From an uncultured Acetatifactor sp. (GTDB taxonomy: Bacteria > Bacillota > Clostridia > Lachnospirales > Lachnospiraceae), in assembly GCA_948896875.1 (NCBI GenBank), contig CAQUWW010000165.1:1-6131 (forward strand): a stretch of DNA of 6,131 bases, given 5' to 3'. Both the position numbers and the translations under genes were made by a program. The first letter of the stretch is position 1. Every line of letters begins with the position of its first letter. The notes under the pieces were generated by a model. That model was given only the letters and a program-made list of their open reading frames with translations. It made no database searches and was not told where the DNA came from. This document shows, in pieces, positions 1-6,131 of this stretch.

Positions 1-2
1 TT

Positions 3-482
3 CCAACCTATTTATCGCTGGTAGCCTATGTGATACAGATGAATAAGATGGGACTGACAGGAACCTTACTGCCACTGATTTTTCCCTGGGTGGCCAGCCC
101 CTTTGGTGTGTTCTGGATGACTCAGTTTATTCAGGATGCAATTCCCATGGAAATCATAGAAAGTGCGCGAGTCGACGGGACTTCGGAACCGGGAATCTTT
201 TTCCGCTTTGTGATACAGTTTATCAAACCGGCCATTGTAACCCTGGCTCTTCTGATTTTTCTGTGGTCCTGGAATAATTATCTGCTGCCGATGATTGTGA
301 TCAGCAGCGATAAGCAGTATACAATCCCGCTTATGGTGGCAAAGATTGGAACCTTTTTCAATGTGGATCATGCTTCCCGTGTGACTGCGCTTGCACTGGG
401 GACATTACCGCTGGTGATAATGTTTGGATTTGGAACGAAATATTTTGTCCGGGGTTTGACCGGCGGAGCCATAAAAGAGTAA
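3..482 (+). CDS. Carbohydrate ABC transporter permease, MalG-type (partial, 5' end missing)
   Basis: Inner-membrane permease of a CUT1-type sugar ABC importer; it would form the channel with a MalF-type partner and be driven by a cytoplasmic ATPase. The frame is open from the first complete codon (3-5) to the TAA at 480-482, so the gene begins outside the window and about 159 C-terminal residues are seen of a usual 270-300. Visible residues include an opening typical of the family (PTYLSLVAYV), hydrophobic membrane segments, the cytoplasmic EAA loop (EIIESARVDGTSEPG, visible residues about 50-64) that docks on the ATPase, and a family-typical C-terminus (KYFVRGLTGGAIKE). A dehydrogenase gene follows 46 bases later on the same strand, so this is probably an operon for a sugar or polyol. 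The substrate cannot be told from this fragment. The family call is firm. Confidence 0.93.
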   Translation, partial: PTYLSLVAYVIQMNKMGLTGTLLPLIFPWVASPFGVFWMTQFIQDAIPMEIIESARVDGTSEPGIFFRFVIQFIKPAIVTLALLIFLWSWNNYLLPMIVISSDKQYTIPLMVAKIGTFFNVDHASRVTALALGTLPLVIMFGFGTKYFVRGLTGGAIKE

Positions 483-528
483 GATACAAAGAGTACGCGC
501 ATGGCGGGGGATAAAAAGGAGGAAAAAG

Positions 529-1551
529 ATGAAAGCAGCAGTTTTTCAGGGAAAAGAGAAAATTGTGATTCAGGAGCGGCCGATTCCGGAACTGCGGGAC
601 GATGAGGCGCTGATTCGGGTGGCGGCCTGCGGTGTCTGCGGAACGGATGTGCACATTTACGCAGGAGAGAAAGGCTCCGCCCAGGTGAACCCTCCCGTTA
701 TACTTGGCCATGAATTTGCGGGAATGGTGGCTGCCGTAGGAAAAGCGGTAGAGGCATGGAAAACCGGGGATAGAGTGGCTGTGGATCCCAATATTTACTG
801 TGGCAAATGTGCAATGTGCCACAGCGGGAAGAAAAATCTCTGTCAGTCGCTGTCAGCGGTGGGTGTGACGAGAGACGGCGGATTTGCGGAATACTGTGTG
901 GTGCCACAGACACAATGCCACAGGCTGAATGAAGACATTGATCTGGCCTGGGGTGCCATGTCGGAGCCATTGTCCTGCTGTCTGCATGGAATAGAAACGG
1001 CGGCGGTCAGGCCGGGTGACAATGTGTTCATTATCGGCGGAGGCGCCATTGGACTGCTGATGCTGCAACTGGCCAGACTGGCGGGCGCAGCTACGGTTGC
1101 TGTAAGCGAACCGGTGGAAATGCGCAGAAATGTGGCCGGAAGGCTGGGGGCCGACTATGTGTTCGATCCGCTGACAGAATCGCCGGGAGAGGCATACAGA
1201 CAAAAACTGGGCGGAGGCGCCGATGTGGTGATTGAGTGTGCCGGAGTGAAAGCCGCCGTAAAACAGGTGTTTGAAGTTGCCGGAAAAGGGGCCAGAATCG
1301 TATTTTTCAGTGTACCGGCTCCGGAAGCAAAGGTGGAGCTGCCTTTGTTTGAATTGTACCAGAAAGAATGGCATATCTGTGGTTCCTTTATCAACCCGGA
1401 TACCTTTGCCGCCGCGGTAAATTTGATTAACCATCATAAGATCAGCTTCCGGCAGATTATAACTCATACGTATGCGGTGGAAGAGCTGGAACAGGCGATC
1501 CTGACACAGGCAGGAAGAGATTCTCTAAAGGTCATTGTAAAATGTGAGTGA
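529..1551 (+). CDS. Zinc-dependent medium-chain alcohol/polyol dehydrogenase
   Basis: Cytoplasmic NAD(P)-dependent oxidoreductase of the sorbitol/threonine dehydrogenase branch of the MDR superfamily, 340 residues, which is full length. The N-terminal GroES-like domain carries the catalytic zinc ligands Cys37 (GVCGTD) and His61-Glu62 (GHEFAG), with Glu146 (MSEP) as the usual further ligand. Structural zinc is predicted at Cys91, Cys94, Cys97 and Cys105. The Rossmann domain has GGGAIG at 170-175, and Glu194 lies near the end of the second strand where an acidic residue usually favours NAD over NADP. The ATG is preceded by a strong AAGGAGG at 516-522, six bases upstream. It lies between a sugar permease and a C-N hydrolase, so it probably oxidises a hydroxyl of the imported compound. 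The segment CGSFINPDTF (284-293) recalls polyol- and polyol-phosphate dehydrogenases, but an exact substrate cannot be assigned. Confidence 0.93.
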   Translation: MKAAVFQGKEKIVIQERPIPELRDDEALIRVAACGVCGTDVHIYAGEKGSAQVNPPVILGHEFAGMVAAVGKAVEAWKTGDRVAVDPNIYCGKCAMCHSGKKNLCQSLSAVGVTRDGGFAEYCVVPQTQCHRLNEDIDLAWGAMSEPLSCCLHGIETAAVRPGDNVFIIGGGAIGLLMLQLARLAGAATVAVSEPVEMRRNVAGRLGADYVFDPLTESPGEAYRQKLGGGADVVIECAGVKAAVKQVFEVAGKGARIVFFSVPAPEAKVELPLFELYQKEWHICGSFINPDTFAAAVNLINHHKISFRQIITHTYAVEELEQAILTQAGRDSLKVIVKCE

Positions 1552-1615
1552 GGGATGGAAGCAGATAAAGAATCGTAAAAGATGAACGGAAAGAAACGAA
1601 AGGGGGAGGAGAGCT

Positions 1616-2500
1616 ATGAAGATAGCGGCGATACAATCTTTTCTGAATGAAAAAGCACTTCCTGCCTATTATAGAGAATATAGTGTGGAGAAAGCTCTTG
1701 TACTGGCTGAAATGGAAGCGCATAAAGAAGCCACGAAGTGCATAGGAATGATCAGGAAGGCAGCGGAGGGAGGCAGTAAGCTGATTGTCACGATAGAAGC
1801 CTTTAATCATTGCCTTTTTTACGAACTTTCCCATCCACATATGGTAGAACTCGGTATGATTGCAAAAGAATATGGATGTTATATTGTGGCCGGATTACAT
1901 ACACTGGAAGAAGGAAGACGATACAACTCTGCGGTTTTATTCGGACCGGAAGGGAGGATTATCGGTATTTATCATAAGGTACATCTTTCGGCCGGTGAGG
2001 AGAAGGAAGTCAGAGCAGGGGATTCTTATCCGGTATTTCGACTGCCATGGGGGACATTGGGAATCTTGATCTGTTGGGATATGCAGTTTCCGGAAGCCGC
2101 CCGATGTCTTGCCCTGCAGGGGGTGGATATCATTGCCTGTCCCACCTGGGGCTGGGAAGATATTTATGGCTTATGCAGGGCTTATGAGAATTCCGTATAT
2201 GTGGTGGGAACCATGGGAGTGCCAACCAATGAGAGTTGGTGGGCAGAGCATATGAGCAGAAGCTGCATTGTAGATCCCATGGGAAGGAAGGTGGCCCAGG
2301 CAAAGACCGGCGGCCCGGAGATTGTCACGGCAGAGATAGAGGTACAAAAAGAACCGGAACCGCAGTATGGATCTGAAAAAATAACAGGACATACTTCCAT
2401 GCGATATACAAGACTGTTGCAGAGACGGCCGGATACCTATGAAATACTGACACAGGAGCATCCAAAAGTTTATTCCCGGTATGACGGCAGGGAAGAATAA
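1616..2500 (+). CDS. Carbon-nitrogen hydrolase (nitrilase superfamily)
   Basis: Cytoplasmic hydrolase of the nitrilase/amidase superfamily, 294 residues, expected to cleave a non-peptide C-N bond (amide or N-carbamoyl group) through a cysteine thioester. The Glu-Lys-Cys triad is visible: Glu61 (TIEAFN), Lys121 (YHKVHL) and Cys153 (LICWDMQFPEAAR). The usual second glutamate lies at 128-129, just after the lysine. The first strand is MKIAAIQS; the triad Glu comes about 15-20 residues later than usual because of extra sequence around residues 9-31. The ATG follows a GGGGGAGGAG-type ribosome binding site at 1602-1611. It sits 64 bases after the dehydrogenase with no terminator between them, so both are probably in one transcript. 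Family homologues include beta-ureidopropionase, N-carbamoyl amino acid hydrolase and omega-amidase; none can be picked here. A role in sugar- or polyol-linked nitrogen release is inference from context. Confidence 0.92.
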   Translation: MKIAAIQSFLNEKALPAYYREYSVEKALVLAEMEAHKEATKCIGMIRKAAEGGSKLIVTIEAFNHCLFYELSHPHMVELGMIAKEYGCYIVAGLHTLEEGRRYNSAVLFGPEGRIIGIYHKVHLSAGEEKEVRAGDSYPVFRLPWGTLGILICWDMQFPEAARCLALQGVDIIACPTWGWEDIYGLCRAYENSVYVVGTMGVPTNESWWAEHMSRSCIVDPMGRKVAQAKTGGPEIVTAEIEVQKEPEPQYGSEKITGHTSMRYTRLLQRRPDTYEILTQEHPKVYSRYDGREE

Positions 2501-2526
2501 GGCATTCTGAAAATAATACAGTATGA

Positions 2527-2718
2527 TTATAATCCCGCGAACAGGAGATAGCAGATGCCGACTAACAGCAGCAGAATCAGGACAACCGGCAGGAAAATGG
2601 AGATGACAGAAGCCAGCAGCATGGCTGGCAGATCTCCTTTTTCCAGAGGTTCCTGCTGCAATTTTTCTTCTTTTTCATAATCAATTTCTTTGGGGATTTT
2701 TTTCCACGCTTTTCTCAT
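2527..2718 (-). CDS. Small tail-anchored membrane protein of unknown function
   Basis: Sixty-three residues if translation starts at the ATG complementary to 2716-2718. I do not recognise a family. The N-terminal half is charged (MRKAWKKIPKEIDYEKEEK), and residues about 31-62 form one long hydrophobic stretch with a central proline, ending only one or two residues before the stop. Basic residues at the N-terminus predict that this end stays in the cytoplasm. The ATG is favoured because AAAGGA lies four bases upstream; an alternative in-frame GTG (complement of 2737-2739) would give 70 residues but lacks a good ribosome binding site and lies within an inverted repeat arm. The gene follows the OppF gene on the same strand, so it may be the last gene of the opp operon or have its own promoter. 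The soluble-then-hydrophobic layout supports a real gene over a chance ORF. Confidence 0.7.
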   Translation of the reverse strand: MRKAWKKIPKEIDYEKEEKLQQEPLEKGDLPAMLLASVISIFLPVVLILLLLVGICYLLFAGL

Positions 2719-2735
2719 GATTTCCTTTACAAAAT

Positions 2736-2819
2736 TCACAGTACCCGCTTACTTCAAACAGGCAAGTTTCGTTGTGTGTCTGTCGGTATGTTATGCCCGC
2801 AGGTCAGCAGGTACTGTGA
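2736..2819 (-). promoter_or_regulatory. 14-bp inverted repeat with 56-base spacer, probable RNA stem
   Basis: The arms are 2736-2749 and 2806-2819, complementary at 13 of 14 positions. Read as - strand RNA, the single difference becomes a U-G pair, so all 14 positions pair; in + strand RNA it would be a C-A mismatch. The inner arm ends just before ATTTTG and the AAAGGA ribosome binding site of the small membrane protein gene. The short T run and long loop make a standard terminator unlikely. A control, processing or operator element for the downstream gene is possible. The repeat is seen directly; a function is inferred. Confidence 0.45.
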
Positions 2820-2828
2820 GGATTTCAA

Positions 2829-2866
2829 GATATTGTCTGAATATCAACTACATGAACAGAGTAGTT
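2829..2866 (-). other. Two adjacent short hairpins at the end of the OppF gene
   Basis: AACTAC (2846-2851) pairs with GTAGTT (2861-2866) around a nine-base loop, and GATATT (2829-2834) pairs with AATATC (2840-2845) around a five-base loop. The two stems abut each other, and the first includes part of the OppF stop codon. Neither is GC-rich and neither is followed by a T tract on the - strand, so they do not look like intrinsic terminators. They may be chance, or 3' end structures that protect or pause the transcript. Confidence 0.25.
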
Positions 2867-4451
2867 ATCGTTGATTGGTGGTAAGCTTCACATCAAACAG
2901 GTAATTTCCATTCTCATCCACTTTTTGCTGTTCCGCAAAATGACAGGCCACAAAATGTCCCGGCTTCACTTCCGTGAGCGTGGGAGGAACCACCTTGCAC
3001 TTATCGCAGGCCATGAAGCAGCGGGTGTGGAACTTACATCCGGAGGGAGGCTTGATGGGGCTTGGAATGTTGCCTTCCAGGATGATGCGCTCTTTGGTCA
3101 GGCTGTCCGGATCCGTGGTAGGGATGGAAGACAGCAGTGCAATCGTATATGGATGACGGGGATCGCTGAAGATCTCATCTGTCTCCGCCACCTCTACCAT
3201 ATTGCCCAGGTACATGACACCTATACGGTCCGAAATATAGCGGACCACGGAGAGATTGTGGGAGATGAACAGGTATGTGAGCCCTTCTTTCTCCTTCAGC
3301 TCCTGGAGCAGGTTGATGATCTGGGACTGGATGGAAACGTCCAGTGCGGATACACATTCGTCACAGACCACAAATTTCGGCTTCACCGCCAGAGAGCGGG
3401 CAATGCAGATACGCTGCCGTTGTCCTCCGGAAAACTGATGAGGATAGCGGTTATACATGTAATTCTGCAGACCGCAGGAATTCATGACATCGAATACATA
3501 GTTCTGCATCTTTTTGGAGCCGGCCTTAAAGAATTTGTGAGTCACAAGTCCTTCTTCAATGATGCGTCCTACCGTCATACGGGGATTCAGGGAGGAATAG
3601 GGATCCTGGAAAATGATCTGCAGATCCTTGCGCAGATGACGCATTTCGCTGTATTTCAGGCGCTTTAAATCTACTCCGTCATCCAACATGGCTTCATATT
3701 TTGCGAATTCCGCATCTTTGACATAGGGAGCTTTCAGCTGTGTAATTTTCTGTTCTGTCTCTGCGGCCGAAGCCAGAAGCTTTTTCTGTTCGGATAGCAG
3801 TTGGTCCTGCTTTGTTCTGAGCTTTGACAGCTTTCCCTGAATGGCTGCGGCCTTTTGCGGCGTGTCCTCCAGCAGACTCTCCTGTACCTCAATCTCCAGC
3901 CGGATATCCTCTGCTTTGGCGGCAATGGAGGCCGCCTGGAAAGCAAATCGGTACTTTTCGGAGAGGAGAGCGGCACCCTGGCGGGTCTCTTTTACCATGA
4001 AGCCGCCCAGTATCTTTGCACAGTAATCTAATGCCGTTTTGGCATCGCACAGGGCCAGATTCTTGTCCTGCAGGTCAAAGAAGGTGGCGTTGTCCCCCAA
4101 TGCGTCACATTTTTTGGTTATTTCCTCGGCATGCGCCGTGGCTTTACGATATTTCTCGATATACTTTTCCGCGTTGGAGAGAGTATGCAGCACATATTTT
4201 GGAGCAACCTCCTCCAGAGTACGTCCGTAATACATGGTACTGCCGGCAGTCTGCTCATAGAGCTGGAGCCGGACACGGCCCAGTGTGGATTTCCCGCAGC
4301 CGGATTCGCCTACCAGGCCGAAGGTCTCCCCCTTGTATATGTCGATGGAGATATCCTCGTTGGCCCGCACATACATCTGCTTTGCGAAGAGAGAGGATTT
4401 CGCCACGGGGAAATATTTCTTTAAATTAGTGATTGACAGTAATTTTTCCAT
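2865..4451 (-). CDS. oppF: Oligopeptide/dipeptide ABC transporter ATP-binding protein, OppF-type, with a large internal insertion
   Basis: Cytoplasmic ATPase that pairs with the OppD-type subunit to power peptide import. Motifs: Walker A GESGCGKST (48-56), Q-loop Gln282 (IFQDPYSSLNP), signature SGGQRQR (341-347), Walker B with Asp364-Glu365 (VVCDEC), D-loop SALD (368-371) and H-loop His398. The C-terminal peptide-transporter domain has Cys472, Cys478, Cys485 and Cys503, a pattern linked to an iron-sulfur cluster in some OppD/DppD proteins. At 528 residues it is about 200 longer than usual. Residues about 77-254 are extra sequence between Walker A and the Q-loop, mostly helical with a heptad pattern at about 201-240. 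The flanking family sequence is intact and in frame, so this is an insertion, not a broken gene. The ATG has GGAGGAG upstream, and its first 26 bases overlap the OppD gene. Peptide as substrate is the family default; nickel or other ligands are possible. Confidence 0.92.
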   Translation of the reverse strand: MEKLLSITNLKKYFPVAKSSLFAKQMYVRANEDISIDIYKGETFGLVGESGCGKSTLGRVRLQLYEQTAGSTMYYGRTLEEVAPKYVLHTLSNAEKYIEKYRKATAHAEEITKKCDALGDNATFFDLQDKNLALCDAKTALDYCAKILGGFMVKETRQGAALLSEKYRFAFQAASIAAKAEDIRLEIEVQESLLEDTPQKAAAIQGKLSKLRTKQDQLLSEQKKLLASAAETEQKITQLKAPYVKDAEFAKYEAMLDDGVDLKRLKYSEMRHLRKDLQIIFQDPYSSLNPRMTVGRIIEEGLVTHKFFKAGSKKMQNYVFDVMNSCGLQNYMYNRYPHQFSGGQRQRICIARSLAVKPKFVVCDECVSALDVSIQSQIINLLQELKEKEGLTYLFISHNLSVVRYISDRIGVMYLGNMVEVAETDEIFSDPRHPYTIALLSSIPTTDPDSLTKERIILEGNIPSPIKPPSGCKFHTRCFMACDKCKVVPPTLTEVKPGHFVACHFAEQQKVDENGNYLFDVKLTTNQR

Positions 4452-5445
4452 GCTCGGAACTCCTCCTTTCCTCCTTGTCCGGATAGAAACAGCGAATCAG
4501 CTGGTTCTCGGCGACCTGGGCCAGAGGCGGCTCATTGTCGATACATTTCTGCGTACAGTATTTACAGCGGGGTGCGAATTTGCAGCCCTTTGGTAAATCC
4601 AGGGGATGGGGCACCACGCCGGGGATGGGGTCCAGCTTCGTCCGGTCGTCATTCAGCCTGGGAATGGAATACATCAATCCTTCCGTATAGGGATGGCTCT
4701 GCTTACAGTCTGTAAAAATCAGCTTTGCAGGGGCCTGCTCCACTACCTGCCCGCAGTACATGACGACAACATCATCCGCCATTTCGTTGATGACGCCCAG
4801 ATCATGGGTGATGAACATGATTGCAGTGCCGTTTTCCTTCTGCAGATCGTTCATCAGCCGCAGAATCTGTGCCTGAATGGTCACGTCCAGAGCCGTGGTG
4901 GGCTCGTCGGCGATGAGAATGTCCGGTTTACAGGCCAGTGCCATTGCAATCATCACACGCTGACGCATCCCGCCGGAAAGCTGATGTGGATACTGACGCG
5001 CCACGGCCTCCGGATTGGGAATCTGTACGGCCCGAAGCATTTCAACGCATTTTTCCGCCGCTTCCTTTTTGCTCATATTCTGATGAATGATAAAGGGCTC
5101 TGACAGCTGCCGTTTTACGGAGAAAACGGGATTCAGGCTTGTCATGGGTTCCTGAAAAATCACGGAAATCCGGTTGCCCCTGATATGGTACATCTGCTGT
5201 GTGGTCACCTTTGCCAGGTCCTGTCCGTCAAAAGTGACGGTACCGCCTGCAATATAGCCGTTGGCATCCAGCAGCCGCAGAACACTCATGGCAGTGACGC
5301 TTTTCCCGGAGCCGGATTCTCCCACAATTCCCAGAGTCCGCCCCGGATAAATAGAATAAGATACATCGTTCACGGCCTTCACCGTGCCGTTTCTCGTCTT
5401 AAAAAAGGTACGAAGGTTTTTCACCTCCAGTAAAGGTTCAGCCAT
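4426..5445 (-). CDS. oppD: Oligopeptide/dipeptide ABC transporter ATP-binding protein, OppD-type
   Basis: Cytoplasmic ATPase subunit of a peptide importer, of usual length (339 or 340 residues). Numbering from the GTG complementary to 5446-5448, the motifs are Walker A GESGSGKS (43-50), Q-loop Gln99 (IFQEPMTSLNP), signature LSGGMRQR (157-164), Walker B ILIADEP (177-183, Asp181-Glu182), D-loop TALD and H-loop His215. A complete oligopeptide-transporter C-terminal domain carries Cys289, Cys295, Cys302 and Cys320, spaced exactly as in the partner OppF-type protein. Two starts are adjacent: the GTG, seven bases from GGAGG, and the next codon, an ATG ten bases from it. I use the ATG, which overlaps the permease stop as TGATG. 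The 3' end overlaps the OppF gene by 26 bases, so translation of the three genes is probably coupled. Unlike its partner it has no insertion. Confidence 0.95.
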   Translation of the reverse strand: MAEPLLEVKNLRTFFKTRNGTVKAVNDVSYSIYPGRTLGIVGESGSGKSVTAMSVLRLLDANGYIAGGTVTFDGQDLAKVTTQQMYHIRGNRISVIFQEPMTSLNPVFSVKRQLSEPFIIHQNMSKKEAAEKCVEMLRAVQIPNPEAVARQYPHQLSGGMRQRVMIAMALACKPDILIADEPTTALDVTIQAQILRLMNDLQKENGTAIMFITHDLGVINEMADDVVVMYCGQVVEQAPAKLIFTDCKQSHPYTEGLMYSIPRLNDDRTKLDPIPGVVPHPLDLPKGCKFAPRCKYCTQKCIDNEPPLAQVAENQLIRCFYPDKEERRSSEHGKITVNH

Positions 5446-6131
5446 CACTTTTCTACCTCCGATTTCGGATCAAGCACATCCCGCAGGGTGTCACCGATAA
5501 TATTGATACAGATAACCACAATGGAAAGGAACAATGCCGGGAACACCCATCTCCACCAGAAGGACTGAATGACCAGGGCGTTACGGGAACCGTTCAGCAT
5601 GTTGCCCCAGGTAGGACGGGGGAGCTGTACGCCGAAGCCCAGGTAGGAGAGGGAGGACTCTGTCAGCATACAGCTGGCGAAATCCAGGGTTACTGTTACC
5701 AGGATGACGGATACAATATTCGGAAGGATATGCCGGAAAGCGATTCTACGCTCTTTCACACCCATGGAGCGGGCGGCGGTGACGAATTCCTTCTCTCGTT
5801 CCGCCAGAATCTGGCCTCTTACCATTCTGGCCAGCCCCGTCCAGGACAGCACACCCAGAATCAGCATGATGATTACGATTCGGGTATTCTCATGGATATC
5901 GGAAGCCTGGAAAATAGCGGACAGACAAAGTGCAAAGGGCAGGAAGGGAATGGCCCCCACAATTTCCGTCAGACGCATCAGAAACATATCCACCGCCCCG
6001 CCGAAGTATCCTGAGATACAGCCTACGATAATGCCGATAATGGTGGAGACAATAACCGCCACAGCTCCCACCGTCATGGTCATTTTACCGCCGTTCATAA
6101 TACGGTTGAACACATCGCGGCCCATATCGTC
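5445..6131 (-). CDS. oppC: Oligopeptide/dipeptide ABC transporter permease, OppC-type (partial, 5' end outside window)
   Basis: Inner-membrane permease of a peptide ABC importer. The frame is open to the window edge: the two codons before the ATG complementary to 6123-6125 encode Asp-Asp, giving DDMGRDVFNRI, the conserved OppC/DppC sequence (GTDDxGRDVxSR) that lies tens of residues into the protein. That ATG is therefore internal and the true start lies beyond 6131. The 228 visible residues hold about five hydrophobic segments. The EAA loop EFVTAARSMGVKERRIAFRHILPN spans about 113-136, counting from the internal Met, with the key glycine at 122; it contacts the ATPases. SLSYLGFGVQLPRPTWGNML (158-177) is highly typical of OppC. 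The TGA stop overlaps the OppD start. A partner OppB permease and a binding protein gene are expected beyond the right edge. Confidence 0.95.
   Translation of the reverse strand, partial: DDMGRDVFNRIMNGGKMTMTVGAVAVIVSTIIGIIVGCISGYFGGAVDMFLMRLTEIVGAIPFLPFALCLSAIFQASDIHENTRIVIIMLILGVLSWTGLARMVRGQILAEREKEFVTAARSMGVKERRIAFRHILPNIVSVILVTVTLDFASCMLTESSLSYLGFGVQLPRPTWGNMLNGSRNALVIQSFWWRWVFPALFLSIVVICINIIGDTLRDVLDPKSEVEK

Noticed and set aside
853..1467. 204-codon open frame on the - strand opposite the dehydrogenase
   Set aside because: It lies fully antisense to an intact dehydrogenase with all its zinc and nucleotide-binding motifs, and its product shows no domain features.
2470..2500. Bulged stem at the hydrolase 3' end as a terminator for the - strand
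   Set aside because: Only six plus two base pairs with a two-base bulge, followed on that strand by ACTTTTGG; below what I would accept as an intrinsic terminator.
2750..2805. Possible -35/-10 pair (TTGCCT, 16 bases, TACTGT) on the - strand upstream of the small membrane gene
   Set aside because: Both boxes match the consensus poorly and the second lies within the repeat arm; too weak to call a promoter.
2690..2884. 64-codon + strand frame covering the oppF to small-gene gap
   Set aside because: It overlaps real genes at both ends in the opposite sense, lacks a ribosome binding site, and its composition looks random.
2871..3668. 265-codon open frame on the + strand opposite the OppF gene
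   Set aside because: It is antisense to clearly conserved ATPase sequence, its product resembles no family I know, and it has no good ribosome binding site; it is a by-product of codon bias in the real gene.
3690..4223. OppF insertion as an intein or mobile element
   Set aside because: No intein splice residues (Cys/Ser at the start, His-Asn at the end) sit at the boundaries, and there are no terminal repeats or nuclease motifs; the helical, charged composition fits a structural insertion better.

Overview
The window looks like a chromosomal stretch from a low-to-mid GC Firmicute, most likely class Clostridia and probably Lachnospiraceae. This is an inference from the strong AGGAGG-type ribosome binding sites, the tightly packed genes and the flavour of the proteins; no rRNA or other phylogenetic marker is present. 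Every base except short junctions and one 146-base gap is coding. Two gene clusters point at each other and meet near 2500-2527.

Left cluster, + strand (1-2500): the C-terminal part of a MalG-type (CUT1 family) sugar ABC permease, a complete zinc-dependent medium-chain dehydrogenase (529-1551), and a complete nitrilase-superfamily C-N hydrolase (1616-2500). Each of the last two has its own strong Shine-Dalgarno sequence and no terminator separates them, so they are probably co-transcribed with the permease. Together they suggest uptake of a sugar or polyol-like compound, its NAD(P)-linked oxidation, and cleavage of an amide, carbamoyl or similar C-N bond. The substrate is unknown.

Right cluster, - strand (6131 down to 2527): an oligopeptide/dipeptide ABC transporter, with an OppC-type permease (cut by the window edge), an OppD-type ATPase and an OppF-type ATPase. 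The three are translationally coupled by overlaps. A small tail-anchored membrane protein gene (2527-2718) follows in the same direction. The OppF-type protein is 528 residues because about 180 mostly helical residues are inserted between its Walker A motif and Q-loop. The ATPase motifs on both sides of the insertion are kept. Both ATPases also share a C-terminal four-cysteine motif with identical spacing.

The gap between the OppF gene and the small membrane protein gene contains a 14-bp inverted repeat with a 56-base spacer and two short hairpins. One arm difference in the large repeat becomes a G-U pair only in - strand RNA, which hints at an RNA structure in the opp transcript. I see no tRNA, rRNA, CRISPR array, insertion sequence or phage gene. 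No stretch longer than 300 bases lacks a gene. The most unusual item is the OppF insertion; nothing else here clearly amounts to a new system.
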